Positions 55,457 through 64,000 of a stretch of 64,000 bases of DNA are shown here, piece by piece (within the stretch, counting starts at the first letter, position 1; every line of letters starts with the position of its first letter). Made by a program: the position numbers and the translations under genes. Origin of the DNA: Ditylenchus dipsaci (lineage: Eukaryota; Nematoda; Chromadorea; Rhabditida; Anguinidae); assembly GCA_004194705.1 (NCBI GenBank), contig SADC01000078.1, positions 1-64,000 of the forward strand, given 5' to 3'. The notes under the pieces are model-generated. The model made no database searches, was not told the origin of the DNA, and saw nothing but the letters and a program-made list of their open reading frames with translations.

Positions 55457-58210
55457 TCAGGCAGTATCCTGAGGGAAGATAACCCCAGCTTGTGTCTCAC
55501 TTCTTCAATCACCTCAGCCAACAGCATAGACACATCAGGACTCATGACATCGCTCTCCAGTTTTCCTAAAACTCACTTAGAACCAATCGCACCAAGTGTA
55601 TTTTGGTAAACGCTACCTTGAGCTAGGCAATCAAATACGTGGTCAGCTTGATAGCACAGACCTTCGCTGTTGGAATGCAAGAAGCCTCCTTGGGCATTTG
55701 CACTACCTTTTCTGGGTTGAGTGGAAACTGGAGCAATTCAGGCTTGGTCTCACCCGTGCTTAGTTTCAGCAGCTTGGTGGGGCACCAAAATGGTCAGGAA
55801 GCTTAAAAATAATGAAGATAAATGAAAAATGTGTCAAGCCGATATTTTGTCGCTATAATTACCTGGAATTGTCCTTTTTCATAGCAAATATAAGCAGAAT
55901 TAGAGTGTTGACTTGACCATTAAAGTAACATATGCCGTGGGTCTGGTTGCCGAAATCCAGTGTGATATTGCCCAGGTGTCTGATCCTACAGATTTAGTGA
56001 TTTAGAAAATTTTTTTATTTGCTGTCAGATCTAACCATCAGAATTTTTATGACCGACAACAGAAATGCTCTCAGGTTTCTTACATTCAAAGGCGTTGAGA
56101 CAAAACATGACAACATAAACTCCAATGTCCATCAAAGGAGTTTCGCCGGTCGGAGTGTGAAAACGGGTGGCTGATGGCTTTAATTTAAGTTAAAATTTTT
56201 AAAATTAAAAAATATTTATTATGTTTCTTATGTTTCATTGTGTTTCTGGACAAGGATCCATCATCCGATCTGGCCATCATCACGCCTAGTTAAAATATTA
56301 AAAGGGCATGGTAACCTGTTACAAATATTGTCCTCGCCAATTCAAATTTTTTTTCTAATCATTGAACTTCTGTACAGATTTTTTAACTTGGTTTCTAACA
56401 AAACTATACCTAAAATTAAATTCTAGCCTCGTTTTGTTAGAAACTAAGTTGAAAAAGGACAAAGCTTTTTTCTGCTACCAAAAAGACTTTTTTCTGCTGC
56501 ATATATTGTTGCTGCAAAAAGACTTTTTCTAGCTGCAAAAAGTCTTTTTGGTATTAGAAAAAAGCTTTGTCCGTTGAAAATCTGTACAGAAGTTCAATGA
56601 TTCGGAAAATTTTTTGAATTGGCGGGGACAAATTCCAAAACCGGTGATCATGCATTTTTTAAAAAAAACATCATGTTTTAATGTTCATTATCCAAGCCTA
56701 CGCCTGAATCGATATGATGGCGCTAAATAAGCTCGTGTGCTTTGCGCTTTATCATGACCCATGATTTGTGGCTGAAAACTAATAAAACTAAAGGAATTAT
56801 GTAAAACTAAAGTAAAAACTAAAGGAATTATGTATAAGGCAAGTGAGTAAACTCTCAGTAAACTCCCGAAGAGGGCCTGGGGGCTTGAGGTTGAGATGTG
56901 CTCATCCACATACCTTAGACACAAATCATTCAAAAGTGTCTCTGGATGCATGAAAAAAGCATGCATACCACAGTTTTTTATGCCCCAGTCAACAAAATTA
57001 TGTTCAAATGTCATCTTTTTATGGTATTCAGGTTTCAAACCATAGAGGAGACCAAGGCAGAAGGTCAATTTTTCGGGTTTTGGTTGTCCGTCCCGCGCCT
57101 AAAACATGTTTTCTATCTTTTTAGCACCTGAAATCGCCTTAGGAATCGATAAAAAAAACGTTTTCGTGAAGGTCCCATAAAACCAATTTTAGCTACGTCT
57201 TCTTTCCACATGTGATGAAATCACCCCATTTTCTAAAAACCTACCAATTGAATGCCGAAATTAGCGTACGCCATTTTTACTTCTCCATACTCTTTAGATC
57301 TTGTAACATCTCGGATGTATTTCCATCCAGGGAAGAATCTAGCCCACAGAGCCTAGTAACAGTCAAAAATATTAATCAAAATGCCAAATAATGCATAAAC
57401 AGCCGAATACCTCCATCAAAAATAATTGTTTTTGCTTAGCTTTCTGGAACATTTCTTGCACTTGCTTAGTGTTTATGGCCAAGGGCTTCTCACACAAAAC
57501 ATGCTTCCCTTTATCCAGAGCTGCCAAAGTGCAGGGATAGTGGGCGTCGTTGAGGTTGCCGATGTAGACTATATCTGAAGCATACTAAATTACTATTAGG
57601 TGTTATGTTTTGGCTAATTTCGCGCTTACCCACATTAGCATCATCTAGGAGTTGGGTGTAGGAGCCATATGCTTGGGTAGACTGTTCATTTAAATGTAGC
57701 TTTTGGATAAATTCTTTGGCTCGTTGCACAGAACTGGATGTAGCTACGGCACTCACCTTAGTTAGTAATGTTGCTAATGTAAATTTATAAAAATGTAAAC
57801 GAATTTATATAAATTTAAATTTTGAAACTATGCGACTCCAAAAGATCAGAAAAACTCTGAAAACCCGACTACAAAAGCTACAAGAAGCAATCGCGAGAAA
57901 AAACAGTGCCTTAGGCAGTTTAAATTTCATTTTTACTGTTTCTTAGGTGCATAGTCAAAATGAGGAAAATTCGAAAAAACTAAAACTTTACAATTTTTCA
58001 CGCAGGATGCCTAAGCTTTTGCTTTTGTAAATTTTGCGGATTCGGATAAAAAAGATATTAGAATTAATTAGGATTGTGGAAGCATAATTTGTAGCAAAAA
58101 CACACTTGATGTTCATGGCTGCCGTGGTCGAGAGCAAGCACAAAGTCCTGACTAATCCTGCCACAGCCGATAATGCCCCAGCGGAGGGGTTTGCAAGTGG
58201 TAGAGGGCAT
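55457..58210 (-). CDS. DHDH: Dihydrodiol dehydrogenase (Gfo/Idh/MocA family)
   Basis: Minus-strand exons: 58210-58106, 57756-57630, 57574-57411, 57352-57245, 56177-56036, 55985-55863, about 55804-55617 and about 55571-55457. Exon 1 has the dinucleotide motif WGIIGCGRIS; exon 3 carries DIVYIGNLNDAHY and the conserved GKHVLCEKPLA; exon 4 has LWARFFPGW; exon 5 has PLMDIGVYVVMF. Exon 6 reads NSAYICYEKGQFQ, exon 7 DHF-WCPTKLLKLSTGE, then SEGLCYQADHVFDCLAQG and LESDVMSPDVSMLLAEVIEE. This is the order of animal trans-1,2-dihydrobenzene-1,2-diol (D-xylose) NADP dehydrogenases, cytosolic oxidoreductases. At least four single-base breaks occur, at TTTT before WCPTKL, at GGGG before the end, and twice in exon 6. 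With the last one bridged the protein ends VIFPQDTA. Confidence 0.88.
56295..56650. repeat. Foldback in DHDH intron
   Basis: AATTCAAATTTTTTTTCTAATCATTGAACTTCTGTACAG-type left arm and CTGTACAGAAGTTCAATGAT right arm. The inner arms GTTTCTAACAAAAC/GTTTTGTTAGAAAC and the AAAAAGACTTTTT core also pair. The outer arm is related to 40595-40645. Confidence 0.75.
56860..56965. repeat. Dispersed palindromic repeat family, copy 5
   Basis: GAGATGTGCTCATCCACATA, TTAGACACAAATCATTC and GGATGCATGAAAAAAGCATG: the reverse orientation, with the other half missing. It lies in the DHDH intron. Confidence 0.65.
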
Positions 58211-59092
58211 TACAATCACTGCAAAAATATTTTAAACAAATTTCAGGCTGTCCGCAATTTTTTTTAAACATCAAACGGTAACCATGTTATTTTAAACACA
58301 TAACGCGCCTCGCAATAAAATTTTTGGAAATTCGATCTGATGTCCCTAGTTTCGCTTTTTGCCTCGCAAAAAGCAGCTTTTAAAATTTTTTTCCAAAAAA
58401 ATCAAAAAAAATCTGTCTTTTCTGACGTAAAAACCAGTGTTGTAAATCTTAGAATTGCGGCACCGGCACCAGCTCACGGCACTGACCCCAAAAATTTCGG
58501 CACCGGCACCGGTTCACGGCACCGATCGTGAAAATTCAGGCACCGGCACCAGCTCACGCACCGACCGAAAAATTTTCGGCACCGGCAGCAGAACACGGTA
58601 CCAACTGGTAATTTTTCGGCACCGGCACCAGCTCACGGCACCGGTGCGGTGCCGTGAGCTGCCTGGTGCCGGTGCCGCACCGATGAAATTTCCCTTTTTT
58701 AGAATTTCGGCACCGGCACCGATTTACTGCACCGACCTCAAAAAATCCGGCACCGGCAACAGCTCATGGCACCGACCCTGAAAATTTCGGCACCGGCACC
58801 GGCTCACGGAACCGACTCTCAAAAATTTCGGAACCGGCACCAGCTTACGGCACCGGTGCGGTGCCGTGAGCGACCGGTGCCGGAGCCACACCGGTGCCAC
58901 TCACAACACTGGTAAAAACACAAATGCGGCAACTATTTTTTCACATCTGGAAAAAATTAATCGGGCAGACCAAGCTGACTTGTTCAAAGTTCAAAAAACA
59001 AAAGGATTATTAAGACAAATTTATTTTATTATATCTAAAATGAAATAATTAGATTGGAGACGGTTTGATTTCTGGTTTAATCGAAACATCTT
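58117..59092. repeat. Duplicated segment, copy with DHDH exon 1
   Basis: It matches 61757-62215 nearly base for base, apart from the 58435-58911 insertion. The left limit lies inside DHDH exon 1 and the right limit at GAAACATCTTAA, where an unrelated foldback begins. Confidence 0.9.
58435..58911. mobile_element. hAT-type element with GGCACC tandem core
   Basis: Ends CAGTGTTGTAAATC and GTGCCACTCACAACACTG; exact 8-bp duplication GTAAAAAC at 58427-58434 and 58912-58919. The same site without the insert is present once in the duplicated copy (GTAAAAAC at 62035-62042). The interior is about ten degenerate units of roughly 40 bp around GGCACCGGCACC. Confidence 0.92.
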
Positions 59093-59752
59093 AAATGGGA
59101 GTGTATCTTTTGTCCGTATCTGGTCCCGCAAGGTTTAAATTCAAATTAAACCACTTTTGCAGGTTGCTGGTTCGAATCCCCATGGTTGTAAACTTTATTT
59201 TTTTCACATGTTATTCGACATTTACAAAAATCATTGTCAGAGGGTTGCACACCGAGCTATATTATCATGATTCCACAAGCATTACAGCTAAGCTACAGTC
59301 AAAACGATGAATATCAACTTGACTTTTGTCCGAAAGTCGGTAATTTTTGTGAATCAAACTATCCAAGCTACCCGATTTCTCAAGTAATTTTTGACGTACT
59401 GTCTATTTCTCTTTGATGTAGAGATTTTTTTATGAGGTACTTTGCGTATTTCTGACTCTAGAAAATGGCTAAAATAAAATAGACCGATAGATAAAATAGA
59501 CATGAACCGAAATATTTGCTTTCTGGCTGATTTTGCAAATTCAAGACATTTGTTTACTAAAAAAGCAATCCGGAAATCTTTCCAATCGATTCGTCAATAT
59601 TTTTTAGCATAACTTCAGCTCAATCGCTGAAAAACTGTGGTTCACATCCAGAGAGATTCGAACCGGCAACCTGCGAAAGTGATTTAACTTGAATTTAAAC
59701 GTTTTCCATGCGGGACCATATACGGACAAGAGATACACTCCCCTTTAAACAT
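59093..59752. repeat. Foldback with GGTTCGAATCCC arms
   Basis: GGGAGTGTATCTTTTGTCCG and CGGACAAGAGATACACTCCC form outer arms. GCAGGTTGCTGGTTCGAATC pairs with GATTCGAACCGGCAACCTGC. The GGTTCGAATCC part looks like a tRNA B box. Confidence 0.75.
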
Positions 59753-59756
59753 TTCA

Positions 59757-60185
59757 TACGGACAAAACTTTTTTATTGTCGCCAAAAATCTCTTTTCCGT
59801 TGCCGATAATTTTTAAATCTTATTTTATAAATTTACGCAACTTTTTTTATTATTTTTTTCAAACTTTCAAGATTATCAGGTAGCCGTGAGATTCTAGTTT
59901 CTAACAAGGTATCAGTTGTTGCATAATCTTTGCAAAATGTGCTATGAAAAAAGTAAAAGTATGAAACGAATTATTTATCTGACTTGCTTCCTACCTTTAC
60001 TTTTTTGTGGCGCATTTTGCAGAAATGGTGCAACAACTGATACCTTGTTAGAAACTAGAATCTCACGGCTACCTGATGGTCTTAAAACTTTGAAAAAAAT
60101 AGCTAAATTTATAAAATAAGATTAAAAATTATCGGCGACAGAAAAGAGTTTTTCGGCGACCATAAAAAAAGTTTTGTCCATTTCA
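59757..60185. repeat. Foldback adjoining the previous one
   Basis: CATACGGACAAAACTTTTTT pairs with the right-hand AAAAAAAGTTTTGTCCA. Inner arms AGGTAGCCGTGAGATTCTAG and CTAGAATCTCACGGCTACCT are perfect. The open frame 59916-60119 lies wholly inside and is not a gene. Confidence 0.75.
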
Positions 60186-60543
60186 CACAGCCTGACAATT
60201 CATTAAAAATAATGTTTTGAATGAGTGTACGGAAAAAAGAGCAGCGCTTTTATTCAAACAGTCTGTGTAATGTAGATAATCGTCTGGTGTGTTGTTTAAA
60301 TAATTAGCAATAAAGAATACTGATCAAGTAAAACTCAGTAGGCTAGGCAATCAATTAAACAATAAACACCACCATATTTTCCGATAAACAACGCCTTTGC
60401 CCTATCACCTATTTTGAAAAACGGAAAATTTGAACCAGAACTATCAGTGTAGTGTGTAGTATTGTGCTTTTTTTATTGAAATGGTGTCATTGCGAAATAT
60501 ATTACTGCTTTAAATTAGTGAATTATCCCCTTTTACATATTGG

Positions 60544-60780
60544 ACCTGAAAGGGGAAGGGACTTTATATACGCATCGCCTATTGTGGAAAGTTCAAGTCC
60601 CTCTGGGGGTGTTTTAATTTACTTTTTTAGTAAGTTTTTTGACTATTAGGTCCAAAAATCATTGAGCAATCGATTGCAACTATTTGTAGCACTGATTTGA
60701 TGTCAGAAACTGCCTCAGTTTTGCGATTTGAGCAAATGACCACCAAAATTAAAGGAAAAAAGCCAAAATGATGCCCACTT
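60544..60780. repeat. Dispersed 230-bp repeat, copy B
   Basis: Same orientation and nearly the same length as 23984-24215; CGCATCGCC, GGGTGTTTTAATTTACTTTT and TAATTGCAACT-like blocks align with small indels. Confidence 0.75.
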
Positions 60781-60914
60781 ACCGTATTTCCTCTAATTCA
60801 GCCCCCTCTTTTTTACTAGAACTTCAGAGTCAGGGCCATTTTGATTTACAATTTCAAGATCTTTGGGCATCCAGAAAATTTAGCCCCCGGGGCTAAATTA
60901 CAGGAAATACGGTA
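60780..60914. mobile_element. TACCGTAT-family element
   Basis: TA-CCGTATTTCCTCTAATTCAG and AAATTACAGGAAATACGG-TA with the CCCCCGGGGCTAAATT interior. Confidence 0.8.
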
Positions 60915-61187
60915 TCTTTATATAGCCTGAACCTTCACCAACTTTGTTTATTTGTCAACGCTTTCAGTGACTTTCTAGAGTCAGAATTTGAAAGGCAACA
61001 AGATAGAAATTTTTACACGCCACAATCACCTCCTCTTCGTCTATTTGCTGGTTGCCGGTTCGGGGGCGAACCTGGTGGCTGGTGATAGGTGTAAGGATTG
61101 TTGCGTTCTGACGAACGACGTTTCCAGCTAAGACAATAGGTTGTTTCTCCAGATTGTACTCCCATCCCCATTATACCAGGGTGCATC

Positions 61188-61575
61188 AATAAAGATCCCA
61201 GTCAAAACATGTTTTTCTTTACTATTTTTCATGTAGAATTTTTTGGACCAACACATTTTTCCAAAATTCGCGCTATCGATTAAACAAAGTTTTCGACAAA
61301 ATTAGAATTCTTGCATTGTTTGTAATAGATGATCAAAATCGATTGAAAAAGACCAAAAGAAAATTAAAATCTGGGATTAAAAAGTGTCTGACCTTAGGGG
61401 GTCTTATTTTTTCGCTCTGTATGACAGCAATTTATGCGAAAAGGAAGTTTCAAAAAATTCCATTTTTTTCATCGGAAGCTTAGTCTTCATGCATTTACAA
61501 AATTTTGAAATAGCATCAAGAAAACAGTTGTGAACGCTTGAAATCAGTGGAATTTCTTGGGACACCCTGTATTTA
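61188..61575. repeat. Foldback ending in GGGACACCCTGTA
   Basis: The right end GGAATTTCTTGGGACACCCTGTA resembles the end of the 45031 palindrome; the left end CAGGGTGCATCAATAAAGATCC is a diverged complement. No coding content. Confidence 0.45.
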
Positions 61576-61756
61576 GCCTGATTACTTATGGACTCGACAG
61601 ATCGGCCAATCCCGGAATTTTGATCGGGATTCCGAATTTTTTTTGCAATCCCGATCCTGAATGATTTTTTAGCCCCGATCCCGAAATCCCTCTCGAGGCC
61701 GAATGTACACCTCTACTTTTTTCATTCATAGATATATTTATATTTTAAAATCATGT

Positions 61757-62215
61757 TTGCCGTGGTCGAGAGCAAGCACAAAGTCCTGACTGATCCTGCC
61801 ACAGCCGATAATGCCCCAGCGGAGGGGTTTGCAAGTGGTAGAGGGCATTACAATCACTGCAAAAATATTTTAAACAAATTTCAGGCTGTCCGCAATTTTT
61901 TTTAAACATCAAACGGTAACCATGTTATTTTAAACACATAACGCGCCTCGCAACAAAATCGAATCTGATGTCCCTAGTTTCGCTTTTTTGTCTCGCAAAA
62001 AGCAGCTTTTAAAATTTTTTCGATTTTTTTTGACGTAAAAACACAAATGCGGCAACTATTTTTTCAAATCTGGAAAAAATTTATAGGGCAGACCAAGCTG
62101 ACTTGTTCAAAGTTCAAAAAACAAAAGGATTATTAAGACAAATGTATTTTATTATATCTAAAATGAAATAATTAGATTGGAGACGGTTTGATTTCTGGTT
62201 TAATCGAAACATCTT
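61757..62215. repeat. Duplicated segment, copy lacking the hAT insert
   Basis: A copy of the DHDH start region: the first 94 or so bases of exon 1 (minus strand, ATG at 61851-61853) plus about 360 bp upstream. It stops before the exon 1 donor, so no spliced product is expected. It keeps the empty hAT site. Confidence 0.88.
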
Positions 62216-62217
62216 AA

Positions 62218-62620
62218 TGCTTGTCCCACAATGGACGCGGCTGCGGCAGCGGTAGCGGCAACGCGTCGAAAAACGCGTCATTGTGGGAGCAATAGGACGC
62301 GGCACGCGGTAGCGTCAAACGCCTGCGTTTACCGCGTCGAAAAAACGCGTCCATTGTGGGTGGCAGCTCGCGTTTTTGCTTGCGTTTACCGCTGCCGCAA
62401 GGGGTCGCGTTATTTTATTTTTGCCGCGCGGTAAATTGGACGCGTTTTTTTCAAGTTGGACTGAAAAATTTTATGATTCTGGTAAAATTAACCATTTTTC
62501 CTGAAGGCCTACTCGTTATAAGTATTTTAGTAAAAAAAATTTTGGATATCGAGACATAAAAATTTGGGTATTTTACCGCGCGGCACAGGTTGCGGCATAT
62601 CGAAAAATCACTTGGTTTTG
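62218..62620. repeat. GC-rich CGCGTC/GACGCG foldback region
   Basis: CCACAATGGACGCGGCTGCG, AACGCGTCGAAAAACGCGTC, CGCGTCCATTGTGGG and TTTACCGCGCGGCA recur in both orientations. It may be the end region of the Harbinger-like element at 62765-63958, but no matching end was found on the other side within the window. Confidence 0.4.
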
Positions 62621-62764
62621 AGTTTTTCATGTAAATTTTCATTTCCTAATAAATTACAATTGCAATTTATAGTATATATGCTCAGCTCTATGATTCTAAA
62701 CTAAATTTTTGCACACCTTTATTAGTAAAACTGGGGCATAAAGACAAGTGAAGAAGAGAAGATT

Positions 62765-63434
62765 TCAAATAATTTTTTCCTGCCAATCCACAGAACCGCG
62801 TCCACTCAAATAATTCACTAGTGTCTCGCGTGTTAGGATTGCCTCTTTTCCTGCTTTTGGTGCTTGCACTTGACATGAGATATTCGGCAGTTGATTGTTG
62901 AGCAGCGAACGCCAAATCCGTTGTCTTCATCCCCATCATCCGCCAAACGACTTGGGTCATAATTGGTGTGCTCTTCCAGGATAAAGTTGTGTAGGCAAAC
63001 CGCGGCTTTGACAATCCAGTCTGCTGTCTCTGGTCTTGCTTCAATCCCCGATAGAAAGATGAAGAAGGGGTTCCTATTCCTTTTTCTATGCCTAGCAGGA
63101 AAGAAAATGTAGCTGAACAGTGCTTCGAGCGTACGCCATGTGCTGTATTGTAATTACTAGTCTTTGTTCTGGTAAAATGGGAGTACGAATTCAGAATTTC
63201 CGAAGGCTAAAGAATTAGACCATTGAACTAATTCTAGAAGCTTGTTAAAAGCACTTAGCTCCATTCTCATATATTGGTGAAATTTTAGTGGGAAGGCCTT
63301 TAATCGAAGAAACAACCGGTGATACTCGCCGTCCTCGGAACGATTTAACAATAGGGGTCTATCCAGTACTTTCTCTTATTTTGTCGGCGCCGTAGCATTA
63401 GTAGCGCAAGAACAAGTTTTTTCTTGTCGTTCAT
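62765..63434 (-). pseudogene. HARBI1-like nuclease, internally deleted
   Basis: Minus strand from ATG 63434 (MNDKKKLVLALLMLRRRQNK). N-terminal block: WIDP then NRSEDGEYHRLFLRLKAF and MRMELSAFNKLLELVQ, as in Harbinger/PIF nucleases. This is soon followed by C-terminal sequence: GIEARPETADWIVKAAVCLH, CLHNFILEEHTNYDP and NYLSGRGSVDWQ. The middle of the protein, where the first two catalytic Asp residues lie, is absent, so the copy cannot cut DNA. Several frame breaks join the pieces. Confidence 0.75.
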
Positions 63435-63619
63435 CTTAATATACCGAATAATTGAAATCATGCTGGTCAGATCAACTAAATAACACAGAGTAAACTCTAT
63501 CGCACAACGACATCAATATTTTGATTGAAGCAAGACCTTTATTACCAAGAGAAAAACAACTCAACAACATCCGATAAAATAAATAAAACATACGGCGAAT
63601 CAGAAAATTAGAAGGGCTA

Positions 63620-63958
63620 TTGCGGCTACAACTGCTGACTCGACAACTTTTGCTGACTGTAGACTCCCATTTCTGCATTGGCAATGACTCGCTGAATTTC
63701 CATCTTTGTCATAGACTTGTCAATTGGATTTCAGATAACTTCAAGACTCTTTCCTATGCTTCTACCAAAGGCAACTTCCGCCGACTCCTTGTCATCTCCC
63801 AAGAATTTCATAAGCTGTTCTTCAAATGAGCCTGACTTCCTTGGCATCTTTGCAGCTGTTGGAGTGTCACTGGATGATGACTGCTTTCTTTTCCCGAAGC
63901 CGGACAACGTAATGACTTCATCTTCGTTAAATTCATCTAAATTCAATTTTGTCATCAC
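63620..63958 (-). CDS. BESS-like (MADF/Myb-type) partner protein
   Basis: Minus strand. MTKLNLDEFNEDEVITLSGF (start 63955 or 63958), a Ser/Thr-rich basic linker GKRKQSSSSDTPTAAKMPRK, then EVAFGRSIGKSLEVI, an in-frame TGA at 63731-63733, and NPIDKSMTKMEIQRVIANAE before the final TAG. The last two blocks together resemble a BESS protein-interaction motif, as found in the MADF/Myb-like second protein of Harbinger/PIF elements. The in-frame stop splits the motif, so this is either a decayed copy or a base error. The window ends 42 bases upstream, so further exons may lie outside. Confidence 0.5.
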
Positions 63959-64000
63959 ACAAAGAGGATGTCATTCTACATTAGACTTACCATACTCACT

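Noticed and set aside
52610..55592. Shared AAACTCACTTAGAACCAAT at 52610 and 55569
   Set aside because: Only 19-20 bases match, with no extended similarity; could be chance or a tiny repeat remnant.
59916..60119. 67-codon frame with a hydrophobic stretch
   Set aside because: It lies wholly inside a foldback whose arms pair across it.

Overview
This is eukaryotic nuclear DNA, AT-rich and gene-poor, most likely from a nematode. The strongest taxonomic evidence is a complete MLT-10-like moulting gene (20.67-25.21 kb) with the family's tandem LSP-type repeats; Moulting_cycle proteins are regarded as nematode-specific. Many introns are only 43-60 nt with GTAAG/GTAAA donors and TTTTAG or TTTCAG acceptors, which also fits a nematode. 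The large share of foldback elements suggests a repeat-inflated genome. I cannot name the species.

Layout. 1-5707 is the 3' part of a decayed Helitron: an Ulp1-like peptidase remnant, a Rep zinc-finger/HUH region, a PIF1-type helicase and a terminal hairpin. 7.80-9.41 kb is a small four-exon gene with a retropepsin-like DTG motif. 9.4-18.2 kb is gene-poor and full of foldbacks and minisatellites. 18.18-19.50 kb is a four-transmembrane protein gene. 20.67-25.21 kb is the MLT-10-like gene. 27.33-25.99 kb (minus) is an unrecognised gene. 36.53-32.94 kb (minus) is a ceramide synthase with its TLC/Lag1 motif. 37-45 kb holds no supported gene, only nested inverted repeats, a local triplication and minisatellites. 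48.25-45.78 kb (minus) is an SH2-tyrosine kinase of nematode Fer/Fes-like type with a long SR-rich tail. 48.5-54.7 kb is mostly TACCGTAT-ended elements and GC-rich triplet blocks, plus one possible terminal exon. 58.21-55.46 kb (minus) is a dihydrodiol dehydrogenase (Gfo/Idh/MocA family). 58-62 kb contains a partial duplication of that gene's 5' end. 63.96-62.77 kb (minus) is a Harbinger/PIF-type pair: a deleted HARBI1-like nuclease and a BESS-like partner.

The host genes show no operon or shared pathway. They are a cuticle/moulting factor, a sphingolipid enzyme, a signalling kinase, an oxidoreductase and a membrane protein, separated by transposon debris that also fills their long introns. 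The non-coding fraction is dominated by non-autonomous elements: TA-flanked elements with TACCGTAT ends, TA-flanked elements with CAGTC ends, hAT-type elements with 8-bp target duplications, and long foldbacks, some carrying tRNA-like boxes.

Several conserved genes carry single-base frame breaks. Many would be repaired by one more base in a short homopolymer, so I read them mainly as residual assembly errors, not decay. The Helitron and the HARBI1-like copy do look genuinely degenerate. Exon coordinates were worked out by eye from splice signals and reading frame.
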